A stretch of 64,000 bases of DNA from NCBI GenBank assembly GCA_965237445.1, contig OZ250142.1:1860001-1924000 (forward strand). Reading direction: 5' to 3'. The notes beneath the pieces were generated by a model that was given only the letters and a program-made list of their open reading frames with translations, did no database searches and was not told the DNA's origin. The stretch comes from G963668185 sp965237445. GTDB lineage: Bacteria > Chloroflexota > Dehalococcoidia > Lucifugimonadales > G963668185. The position numbers and the translations under genes were made by a program. Every line of letters begins with the position of its first letter. Position 1 is the stretch's first letter. Below, in pieces: positions 51,280-59,450 of this stretch.

Positions 51280-52711
51280 CTAAGACACCCCCGGCCGCGC
51301 GTCCGCCCATGGTTGCGCCTCCTCGAACGCTGCCGACGCCGCGATCACCGTGCTCTCGTCCCCAAAGCGACCCACCACTTGCAGCCCGATCGGCAGCCCC
51401 TCCGGCGAGAGACCGCACGGGACGCTCGCTGCCGGGTGGCCGATCATGTTGATCGGGTAAGTAAACGGCGTATAGCCGCTGAACCATGGCACCGGCTTGC
51501 CATCGATAATCTCTGGCGGCTCGCCCACCGGAAACGCCGTCGTCGCCATCGTTGGGCTCAGCAGCAGGTCGTACCGCTCGAACAGGTCCGCGAACTGCGC
51601 CTTCAGCACCTCCGTGTGTCCCAGCGCGCGCGCATACTCCGGGCCCGAGACGCCCTTGCTCTGCTCGAAGTAATCGCGTCCGTACTCAGTGAGTTCGTTC
51701 TCGCGTCCCTCCACCGAGTCCGACACTCCCGCGTACGACGATACCCTGAACAGCGTCCAGAACGGCTCGAACACACCCTCCAGCGAAACGTCCGCCTCCT
51801 CCACCGTGCAGCCCAGCTCCTCGAACGCCCGCGCCGCCCGCTCGCACGTCGACGCCACCTCCGGGTCCACCGTCGCGTACCCGTAGTCCGCGCTCCAGCC
51901 GATCCGCAGCCCGCTCACGCCCCGGTCGGTCGCTGCCATGTACTCGTCCGGCTCCGCCCGCAGCGAGCCCGGGTCCTCCACGTCGTGGCCCGCCAGCACC
52001 TGCAGGTACATCGCCGCGTCCCGGACCGTCCGCGTCATCGGGCCGGCCTGGCTGAACAAGTTCGCGACCCGCGGCAGCATCGGCGCGCCCGTCACGCGCG
52101 GCACCCGGCCCTGAGTCGGCTTGATTCCGTACACTCCGCAGTAGCTCGACGGTATCCTGATCGAGCCCCCGCCGTCGCTCCCCGATGCCACCGTGCACAG
52201 CCCGGCCGCCAACGACGCCCCCGCGCCGCCGCTCGACCCGCCCGGCGTCCGGTCCGTGTTCCACGGGTTCCGGCCGTGGTCGCCCAGCCGGTTCTGCGTA
52301 TGACCCAGCAGCCCGAACTCCGGCGTGTTCGTCTTCCCCAGCATGATCGCCCCCGCCTCCAGCGTCCGGCGCGTCAACCGCCGAGTCCTTGTCCGGCACG
52401 CGGTCCTTGAACAGCAGCGATCCGCTTGTCGTGCGCACCCCCGCCGTCATCTCCAGGTCCTTGATCGACACCGGCACCCCGTGCAGCGCCCCAAGCTCGT
52501 CGCCGCGCATAACAGCAGCCTCAGCCTCCCTCGCCGACTGCAGAGCCAACTCCGGCGTAACCGTCAGGTACGAGTTCAACGACGAGTCCAGCCGCTCGAT
52601 TCTCTCCAGGAACAACTCAGTCACCTCCACCGGCGACACCTCCCGCCGCGCGATCATCCCCCGCAACTCCAGCGCCGGCACAAACGCCAACTCATCCTTA
52701 GTCATATCCAT
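51280..52711 (-). pseudogene. Amidase signature family enzyme, frameshifted
   Basis: Two frames reconstruct one amidase of about 470 residues. N-terminal part (52711 to about 52378): FVPALELRGMIARREVSPVEVTELFLERIERLDSSLNSYLTV and HGVPVSIKDLEMTAG with catalytic Lys. Then a one-base indel near 52375-52378, and the C-terminal frame: TRRTLEAGAIMLGKTNTPEFGLLGHT, PWNTDRTPGGSSGGAGASLAAGLCTVASGSDGGGSIRIPSSYCGVYGIKPTQGR with the cis-Ser and nucleophilic Ser. The Ser-Ser-Lys triad is otherwise complete. Family members include GatA and many carboxamidases; the absence of gatB/gatC suggests a stand-alone amidase. Confidence 0.87.
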
Positions 52712-52845
52712 CTCCTTGAACTCGATCGAACACGCCGCATCGTCTTTGCAAATCGTAGAGCCTGCCCCGGGTCCCTCGAGGGGGTAAGTCGCAAATCGCC
52801 TTCTACTGCGCCGACCCTAACACGCGAAGGTCAGGCATCCTAACC

Positions 52846-54340
52846 GTGGGCAATCAAAGGAGGCCACCGCATTTCCCCATCGTAGGGGTGGGTTTCAAAC
52901 CCACCCTCCCTCGCCCGCCGGCCGCGACACGTCACCGCCAACCATGCCCTGCCCCCATGTCATTTCGAGCGCAGCCGAGAAATCTAAGACGCCCCGCCAG
53001 TGACCGACCCCACGCCCTTGCAGCCACCTTCACCAACACACAAGGGGCGGGATTCCACCCCGCCCTCTCCCCCGTCCGCCGACAACGACACGTCACTGCC
53101 GACCAAGCCACGACCCCATGTCATTTCGAGCGCAGCCGAGAAATCTAAGGCGCCCCGCCTGAGACCGACCCCACGCCGTTGCAGCCACCTTCACCAAAAT
53201 ACAAGGGGCGGGATTCAACCCCGCCCTCTCTCCCGTCCGCCGGCAACGACACGTCACCGCCAACCAGGCCACGACCCCTTGTCATTTCGAGCGCAGCCGA
53301 GAAATCTAAGGCGTCCCGCCTGAGACCGACCCCGCACGCCCTTGCAGCCACCTTCACCAAAATACACAAGGGGCGGGATTCAACCCCGCCCTCTCTCCCG
53401 CCCGCCGGCAACGACACGTCACTGCCGACCAAGCCACGACCCCTTGTCATTTCGAGCGCAGCCGAGAAATCTAAGCCCCGCCTGAGACCGACCCCCGCCG
53501 TTGCAGCCACCAAAATACAAGGGGCGGGATTCCACCCCGCCCTCTCTCCCGCCCGTCGGCCGAGCCCCGCCTGAGACCGACCCCGCACGCCTTGCAGCCA
53601 CCTTCACCAAAATACAAGGGGCGGGATTCAACCCCGCCCTTTCTCCCGTCCGCCGGCAATGACACGTCACTGCCGACCAAGCCACGACCCCTTGTCATTT
53701 CGAGCGCAGCCGAGAAATCTAAGGCGTCCCGCCTGAGACCGACCCCGCACGCTTGCAGCCACCTTCACCAGCAATACACAAGGGGCGGGATTCAACCCCG
53801 CCCTCTCTCCCGCCCGCCGGCAACGACACGTCACTGCCGACCAAGCCACGACCCCTTGTCATTTCGAGCGCAGCCGAGAAATCTAAGGCGTCCCGCCTGA
53901 GACCGACCCCACGCCCTTGCAGCCACCTTCACCAAAATACAAGGGGCGGGTTTCAACCCCGCCCTCTCCCCCGCCCGCCGGCAACGACACGTCACCGCCA
54001 ACCAAGCCACGACCCCTTGTCATTTCGAGCGCAGCCGAGAAATCTAAGGCGTCCCGCCTGAGACCGACCCCGCACGCTTGCAGCCACCTTCACCAATACA
54101 CAAGGGGCGGGTTTCAACCCCGCCCTCTCCCCCGCCCGCCGGCAACGACACGTCACCGCCAACCAAGCCACGACCCCTTGTCATTTCGAGCGCAGCCGAG
54201 AAATCTAAGGCGCCCCGCCTGAGACCGACCCGCACGCCCTTGCGGCCACCTTCACCAATACACAAGGGGCGGGGTTCAAACCCGCCCTCTCCCTCGCCAA
54301 CGGCCGGAACTCCCCCCTCCGCCATCTGGGCCCCGTTCGC
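52846..54340. repeat. Tandem array of ~161-bp repeats
   Basis: Nine to ten units with average period 161 bp. The marker CATTTCGAGCGCAGCCGAGA occurs at 52961, 53122, 53283, 53448, 53697, 53860, 54021 and 54182 (intervals 161, 161, 165, 249, 163, 161, 161). The 249-bp interval holds a partial extra unit. Each unit has the palindromic block AAGGGGCGGGATTCAACCCC followed by GCCC, a CTTGCAGCCACCTTCACCAA segment and a GACACGTCACTGCCGACCAA segment. It ends with a diverged unit (GGGGTTCAAACCCGCC). ORFs across it are repetitive translations and are not genes. Confidence 0.9.
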
Positions 54341-54470
54341 CCTCAATTCCCGCGACGCCCGATCAACGCCCGCACCTTCACTATCAATCTAGCCAACCGA
54401 AAGCGCGTCACCGTCGCCGGACAAGCTATCCTGAAGCTCAGTTGAGTACACAGCGGACAATCGGATAAAG

Positions 54471-55379
54471 ATGCCCACACCCAAAATGCACACCGGCGAG
54501 GTCCTCGTAGACGAAGACCTCGTGAGACTACTCGTCGACCACCAGTTCCCCGGCTGGAATCACCTGCCCATCACCCCCGTCCAGTACTCTGGCACCGACA
54601 ACGCCATCTTCAGACTCGGCAATGACATGGTCCTCCGGCTGCCCCGCATCCACTGGGCCACAGCGCAGGTACACAAGGAGCACACCTGGCTGCCCATTCT
54701 CGCGCCCCGGCTGCCCCTGCGCGTACCGGCGCCGCTACGCAAGGGCGCGCCCGGCTTCGGCTACCCATGGCACTGGGCCGTCCACGAGTGGCTGGAAGGA
54801 GAGAGCGCACTGAGTGCCCCAGTCAGAGACTCAACGCAGGCCGCCCTCGACCTTGCGGCTCTCGTCACCGCGTTGCGCCGCATCGACGTCGCCGCCCGCC
54901 CGCCCGCCCTGTCCGGCGGCCGTGGCGGCCCGCTCGCGGATCGCGACGCCGATGTCAGGGCCGCTATCGCCTCCCTCGAGGGTGAGATTGACATCGACAG
55001 GGTGATCGCCGCATGGAAGACATCCCTCGATGCTCCCCCCTGGCGGGGCGACCCCGTCTGCATCCACGGCGACCTCTCGCCCGGCAACCTCATCGTTAAC
55101 GAAGGCCGGCTCACCGCCGTCATAGACTTCGGAGACCTCACTGCCGGCGACCCTGCCTGCGACCTCATGGTCGCCTGGAACTACCTCACCGGCGATTCTC
55201 GGCAGATCTTCCGCGCAGCCCTGTCAGTCGAAGACGCCACCTGGGTCCGGGGCCGAGGCTGGGCCCTCTCCGTAGCCCTGATCGCCCTCCCGTACTACCT
55301 GCACACCAACCCCCAGATCGTCGCCACCTCCCGCCGCACCATCCAGGCAACCCTCCAGGACCACGAGAGCCCCACCTGA
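54471..55379 (+). CDS. Aminoglycoside phosphotransferase family kinase (APH/Mph-like)
   Basis: 302 residues. Fold of the APH family: an N-lobe with FPGWNHLPITPVQYSGTDNAIFRLGNDMVLRLPR and a C-lobe with the catalytic loop CIHGDLSPGNLIVNEG (HGD, N) and the DFG-like VIDFGDLTAGDPACDL. Related proteins inactivate aminoglycosides or macrolides; others phosphorylate small alcohols such as choline or homoserine. No resistance context is visible. The gene starts only ~130 bp after the repeat array and has no clear promoter. Confidence 0.85.
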   Translation: MPTPKMHTGEVLVDEDLVRLLVDHQFPGWNHLPITPVQYSGTDNAIFRLGNDMVLRLPRIHWATAQVHKEHTWLPILAPRLPLRVPAPLRKGAPGFGYPWHWAVHEWLEGESALSAPVRDSTQAALDLAALVTALRRIDVAARPPALSGGRGGPLADRDADVRAAIASLEGEIDIDRVIAAWKTSLDAPPWRGDPVCIHGDLSPGNLIVNEGRLTAVIDFGDLTAGDPACDLMVAWNYLTGDSRQIFRAALSVEDATWVRGRGWALSVALIALPYYLHTNPQIVATSRRTIQATLQDHESPT

Positions 55380-55628
55380 TCTAGATGTAGTCGTATGGGG
55401 GATTCGCCACCCGCCCTTCCCTGAGACAAACGCACCCGCACAAATGCTCCTCCGGCTCTCCGCGGCTCACTCCGTGCCCTCCGCGTAGCCAAACCAGACC
55501 AGCCCGTCTCAAACGCCCACGCCCGTCCGCCAGCCCACACACCCATCGTTCCAATCGGCCCCTTGACAAAACCGAACACCAGTCCTACTATTAGAACATC
55601 TAACTAACAACTAGGGAGGCACATACGC
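55380..55628. other. Intergenic region
   Basis: No gene. A TTGACA (55563-55568) is followed after 17 bp by TACTAT (55586-55591), a good promoter for the HTH gene starting at 55629. Confidence 0.5.
55563..55591 (+). promoter_or_regulatory. Promoter of the HTH gene pair
   Basis: TTGACA (55563-55568), 17-bp spacer, TACTAT (55586-55591), followed by AGGGAGG (55612-55618) and ATG at 55629. Confidence 0.55.
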
Positions 55629-56042
55629 ATGGAAGAATACGTCGACAGCGCCAGTTCCAGGCAGCTCACAAGGCGCCAGTTTGAGGCTCTCCCGTACGTA
55701 CTTGCGCCAGGCCCCATTTCAGAAAAGGCTAAGAACGCGGGTGTTTCTAGGCAGACCCTTTACAGGTGGCTCCGTAACGTCAACTTTCGCCGCACTCTCC
55801 AGGAAGCCACTAGCCAGGCAATGAAAATCACAGACTCCCACTTACAGCTTGCCTCGAACCCGGCCGTCACTGTCCTTTTCCGCTCGCTTGAGGACAACAA
55901 GTCTGATATCAGGCTTCGCGCCGCTCATTACATCGTGAAGCTGGGCCATGACTCCCGCTTTGGCCAGCAGGTCGAAGAAAGGCTCAGCACCATTGAAGAC
56001 GCCATCCAACTTAAGGAGGAAGTCAAATCAACGTACTCTTAG
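55629..56042 (+). CDS. Helix-turn-helix protein, terminase-small-subunit-like
   Basis: 137 residues (GGGAGG about 10 bases before the ATG). A Fis/homeodomain-like HTH region: RQFEALPYVLAPGPISEKAKNAGVSRQTLYRWLRNVNFRRTLQEA (about 17-62), followed by a helical tail (AHYIVKLGHDSRFGQQVEERLSTIEDAIQLKEEV). It resembles HTH proteins of phage terminase small subunit type and resolvase-like DNA-binding domains, but no terminase large subunit, portal or capsid gene is nearby. Base composition is lower in GC than its neighbours, so acquisition by transfer is likely. Next gene probably co-transcribed. Confidence 0.7.
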   Translation: MEEYVDSASSRQLTRRQFEALPYVLAPGPISEKAKNAGVSRQTLYRWLRNVNFRRTLQEATSQAMKITDSHLQLASNPAVTVLFRSLEDNKSDIRLRAAHYIVKLGHDSRFGQQVEERLSTIEDAIQLKEEVKSTYS

Positions 56043-56098
56043 CCGGAAGGATCAGGACACTCGAGAAGAAGTTCACCAGGGAACGAGTTCTCCTGGCC

Positions 56099-56338
56099 GT
56101 GCAGAGCTTCGTGGACGATGTCCTGTCCGCTTGGCACAAGTCTTCGTGGTCAATCGCCGGACCCCCGGATTACACCGACTTCATGCATAGTTACTGGGAC
56201 CGCCGGCTTGCATTCTGCCGCCGCACTCCTGCCTACGACTACCTCGTCAAGTGTTGGCAGGACCGCGAGGATCCGGATCCACACCGCCTCGCAAATGCCG
56301 TCTGCCCGTGGCGAGTGTCGAACAGGTCCTGGAAGTGA
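56099..56338 (+). CDS. Unrecognised small protein following the HTH gene
   Basis: 79 residues if started at GTG 56099. The same frame is open back to 56015 and reads ATCAACVL-like codons into RIRTLEKKFTRERVLLAVQSFVDDV, which looks like genuine protein (charged helix), but no ATG/GTG/TTG precedes it. GGAGG (56015-56019) is placed 8 bases before an ATC (56027), suggesting a non-standard or mutated start within the upstream gene's 3' end. Centre is rich in aromatic residues (SSWSIAGPPDYTDFMHSYWDRR). No family recognised. Confidence 0.5.
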   Translation: MQSFVDDVLSAWHKSSWSIAGPPDYTDFMHSYWDRRLAFCRRTPAYDYLVKCWQDREDPDPHRLANAVCPWRVSNRSWK

Positions 56339-56500
56339 GCGTAGCTGGCGGCGCCATAAGCGCAAATGCTAATACTTTGTGGGCAGTCCTTAGAAAGTAC
56401 GCCTCCCGGTTTAACCGTCATATCCACGCAGAGCCTGCTCTGAGCGGACCCGGATGGGCGTGTATCCAAGGGTGGGGTGGGGCACCCCTCACGCCAACTC

Positions 56501-56650
56501 TTAACAGCCTGCTGAAGAACGGGGTGTGCAGAGGGGCGGAGCCCCTTTGCCGGGAGTCTGAGGGTGTCCCTCAGATAAAAATCTATCCCCCTTCCTATCC
56601 AGGAAGGGGCTTGAAAGAAGGTCTGGAAGACTTATTCCGCAGCCTGTTAA
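56501..56650. repeat. 150-bp double-hairpin MITE, copy C
   Basis: 150 bp; terminal inverted repeats TTAACAGCCTGCTGAA and TTCCGCAGCCTGTTAA (14 of 16). Internal AGGGGCGGAGCCCCT and CTGAGGGTGTCCCTCAG hairpins. Together with copies A (39114) and B (43873) the left ~70 bp are almost invariant; the right halves vary. Directly adjoins iteron element B. Confidence 0.88.
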
Positions 56651-56663
56651 AGCATAAGAATGA

Positions 56664-56792
56664 GTGTCACATTTTTGCTCAGAATGTATTCAATCTCTCT
56701 CATTTCGTATTCAAATCGTATTCATTTTTGCTCCGGCCGCCACACTCTTCCAGCTATGGAAAGTTACGAAATGTTACAGAATGTGACACTTT
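56664..56792. repeat. Iteron element B: inverted ends GTGTCACATT/AATGTGACAC with 10-bp phased iterons
   Basis: A ~126-bp element with perfect 10-bp inverted ends (56664-56673, 56780-56789). The right half has three 10-bp units in exact phase: GTTACGAAAT (56763), GTTACAGAAT (56773), GTGACACTTT (56783). The left half has GTATTC words spaced about 11 bp (CGTATTCAAAT, CGTATTCATTT). The central core CTCTTCCAGCTATGGAAA resembles the core of element A (CTCTCCAGCTACGAAA). It lies between the HTH gene pair/MITE C and the TauE gene, and is AT-rich. Confidence 0.65.
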
Positions 56793-56802
56793 CGAGGACT
56801 CC

Positions 56803-57624
56803 TCAGGAGGAGAGACCCTGCCAGATCAGCAGCGCTCCGACAGCCAGCAGGACGAAGCCCATCACCAGCACCAACCGGTCCAGGCTGACCCGCCCCGTCA
56901 GCTTCGCGCCGTAGTAGCTGCCCGCCATCCCGCCGGCTCCCATCAGCGCCACCATCGCGAAGTCCACCTGTCCCTGCGCCACGTGGCCTACCCACCCGAG
57001 GGCTCCCATTACTAGCCCGATGAACAGGTTCGAGCCCGCCGCCAGTCGCGGGTCCACCCGAAGTATCCGCACCATCGCCGGCAACCGGATGCTCCCCAGG
57101 ATCAGCCCGACCGCCCCCCCGAGAAGCCCCACGCTGAACCCGATCGCCCCCTCCGCCGCAACCCTGCTCGGCGTAAACTGCCCCCTCTCACCCTCGAGAC
57201 TGCTCGCGCTCGATGCGCCGCCCCGCACCCGCAACAGGAACTCCACACCCTGCCACAGCACCAGCACTCCCGCCGCCGTCCTCAGTATCGAGTCCGAAAC
57301 CAGGTCGCTCCCGAATCCGCCGATGAACACACCGATGAACGCCGGCACCCCCATCGTCAGCACCAGCTTCTTGTCCACGCGCCCCTCGCGCAGATGCCGG
57401 ATCGAGCCGGTCAGAGCGCTCAGCCCGCTCACCATGATGTTCGTGCCGCCCGCCAGCGCCGAAGGCACGCCCAGCAGTAGCAGCGCCGGCAGCCTCATCG
57501 TCCCCAGCGCAAGCCCTACGAACCCCCCAAGCACGCCTACCGCGAACGAGATAAACGTCAGCAGCACCGCTTGCCACACCAACACCTCAGATCCCAGCCC
57601 GAACGCGCTCAGCGTCTCAGTCAT
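56803..57624 (-). CDS. TauE/SafE family sulfite/sulfonate exporter-like permease
   Basis: 273 residues from ATG 57624 (GAGGAG 5 bases upstream). Eight predicted helices in two repeats, each starting with the family Gly-rich motif: FVGLALGTMRLPALLLLGVP (about 38-57) and AVGLILGSIRLPAMVRILRV (about 162-181). TauE/SafE members move sulfite, sulfoacetate or other anions; the exact substrate is unknown. Stand-alone. Confidence 0.87.
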   Translation of the reverse strand: MTETLSAFGLGSEVLVWQAVLLTFISFAVGVLGGFVGLALGTMRLPALLLLGVPSALAGGTNIMVSGLSALTGSIRHLREGRVDKKLVLTMGVPAFIGVFIGGFGSDLVSDSILRTAAGVLVLWQGVEFLLRVRGGASSASSLEGERGQFTPSRVAAEGAIGFSVGLLGGAVGLILGSIRLPAMVRILRVDPRLAAGSNLFIGLVMGALGWVGHVAQGQVDFAMVALMGAGGMAGSYYGAKLTGRVSLDRLVLVMGFVLLAVGALLIWQGLSS

Positions 57625-57661
57625 CAATTCTCCTCTTGCCTCGATCCGTTCGCTCTCTTTG

Positions 57662-57985
57662 TCAATGGAGACCCTCGCATGACCCCGTCACATGCTCAAC
57701 ACTTCCGCCTCCTTGATGGAGGCCCCTGCAAATCTCATTGCTCGCCGCCAGGTAGTCCCATTTCCCCTGATGAAGACTTTGGCATGATTGATGAAGACCT
57801 TGGCATGAATGGAAAGTGCCGAGTTGCTAGAGTCCCTTCTCCCTCTGGTCGCTTCTCCTATTGTGGGAGAATGTTAGAGCCTGCCCCGAGTCCCTCGAGG
57901 GGATGAGGGGTGAACTACGTTGTGGAAAGGCCGCCTTGACCGGAGAGGATCGAAAGCCTGCCCAGAGCCCGTCGAAGGGCCGCTC
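57662..57985. repeat. Dispersed repeats downstream of the DUF4129 gene
   Basis: Contains CAATGGAGACCCTCGCATGAC and two GATGGAGGCCCCTGCA-type pieces, GAGCCTGCCCCGAGTCCCTCGAGG, and the GCCCGTCGAAGGGC / CCCTGAGCTTGTCGAAGGGC pair (57975-58018). These are fragments of the GGAGACC family and of a common TTCGACAAGCTCAGG repeat that supplies the C-terminus of the DUF4129 gene. Confidence 0.6.
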
Positions 57986-57986
57986 C

Positions 57987-59450
57987 TCAACCCGTTCGCC
58001 CTGAGCTTGTCGAAGGGCCATCTGCGGGCCTCTCCACCCTCCGGACCTCCTCCGCCCGCAGCGCCGACCGCATCTCGGCCACCGCGGGAGCCGGGGCCGG
58101 TACGCCGCCGTAGCATGCCCTCTCGAACGCCGCCGTCACCTGCCTCACCAGCCACGGTGGTAGCACGCCCGAAAGCCTGCCGCGCAGCTCTTCGGGAGTC
58201 TCGTGCGGCTCCCGGCGCACGCCCTTCCTGCCCCCAAGATAGAGCATCCGGTAATAGAGCCTGAACACGTCCACGATTCCCGGCGGCCCGTCCGGCAGCC
58301 GGTACCCGGTGGCCCGCTTCCGCGTGAGCCAGTCTGGCAGCAATCTAAACAGCAGTCTCGCCGCATCGTTAGCCGGTGAGCGACCTTCCGAGATCGACTC
58401 GCGGTTTCCGGCCTCGTACAACGTTCGCGTCCTCACCCTCCGCCGGAAGGCCCGCACCAGCAGAAACGCAATCAGCATCACCAGCACCGCGACCACGATG
58501 TACTCTAGGATGTCGAAAAGCAGGAACGAACTGTCGGGCTCTCCGACCCGCTCCCTGAACTCCTCCAGGAACTGGTCTATCGGAGGCGGTTCCTGCTCCC
58601 GCGTCACCGGCTCCCGGGGCTCGTCGACGCTGAACAGGCGCGACAGCCCACTAACCAGCAGCCCCACCACGTACGCTAGCGGGTAGATGATTGCGAGCAA
58701 CGCGTACTTCACAACCCTGTCGATCATGAACCCCATGGAGGAGATCGCCAGCCTCGACGCCTGCGAGAGGAACGCGTTCTGCACCAGCCCCACGAACAGG
58801 CCCGTCACCACCACGCCCGTGACCACCGTTCCGATCACTTTCGGCCAGGTTCTGGCGTGCTCCGTCTCCGGCGAAGGCGGCAGCAGCCGGCCGATTCCGA
58901 GCCCCGCCAGCGAAGCGGCCAGGAACGCGAACATCACCGAGTAGATGTTCAGGTCAGACTCGATGATCGCGTCCACGACCGCAGCCGTCGTCATGATCAC
59001 CACGCCCACCTTGAACCCGAAGCCCAGGCTCTCCACCGGCGACTGCGAGGCCGCCAGGTGGGCCCCCCGCCGCCACAGGAACACGGACGCGACTCCGCCT
59101 ATGATCGCTCTGAACGCGTTGCCGTCCGCGAGTGGGCTCGACGAAAATCCCCATCCTACCCAGCCGAACTCCACCCCGGACGCACCCGCCTGCGTCGCCA
59201 CGACAACCCAGATCACCAGCAAACCGAAACCCGTATGGACCAGTAGCGCCGTCCAGTCCGGCATCGAGACGTACAGGAGCACCCTCGACACGACCAGCGC
59301 CGACACCAGCACCGCCAGGACCGCCGGCATGTTCATCGGACTGGCGCCATGCCCTCCGGCTGCGCCAACCATGGCCAGCACCGCGTACACCGACGCGCTC
59401 TCGGCCACCGCCAGGCAGGCCAGCACTACCCTATGTTGGCCGGAAATCAA
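57987..59450 (-). CDS. DUF4129 domain membrane protein
   Basis: About 487 residues from TTG 59450 (GTG 59426 is the alternative; the frame opens at 59501 but overlaps the DUF58 gene by 71 bp). Ten or so predicted helices in the N-terminal two thirds, then a C-terminal DUF4129 domain (VDVFRLYYRMLYLGGRKGVRREPHETPEELRGRLSGVLPPWL). The last ~15 residues (PSTSSGRTG) come from a dispersed repeat, so the original end is lost. In many bacteria DUF4129 proteins are encoded with MoxR, DUF58 and transglutaminase genes; here no transglutaminase is present. Confidence 0.8.
   Translation of the reverse strand: MISGQHRVVLACLAVAESASVYAVLAMVGAAGGHGASPMNMPAVLAVLVSALVVSRVLLYVSMPDWTALLVHTGFGLLVIWVVVATQAGASGVEFGWVGWGFSSSPLADGNAFRAIIGGVASVFLWRRGAHLAASQSPVESLGFGFKVGVVIMTTAAVVDAIIESDLNIYSVMFAFLAASLAGLGIGRLLPPSPETEHARTWPKVIGTVVTGVVVTGLFVGLVQNAFLSQASRLAISSMGFMIDRVVKYALLAIIYPLAYVVGLLVSGLSRLFSVDEPREPVTREQEPPPIDQFLEEFRERVGEPDSSFLLFDILEYIVVAVLVMLIAFLLVRAFRRRVRTRTLYEAGNRESISEGRSPANDAARLLFRLLPDWLTRKRATGYRLPDGPPGIVDVFRLYYRMLYLGGRKGVRREPHETPEELRGRLSGVLPPWLVRQVTAAFERACYGGVPAPAPAVAEMRSALRAEEVRRVERPADGPSTSSGRTG

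Noticed and set aside
51073..52410. 445-codon plus-strand open frame opposite the amidase gene
   Set aside because: Arg/His-rich shadow translation; the minus strand carries the amidase Ser-Ser-Lys motifs in two frames.
52846..54340. 161-bp repeats considered as CRISPR or as short genes
   Set aside because: The conserved word is separated by equally conserved sequence, not spacers, and the ~100-codon frames on both strands simply repeat with the unit.
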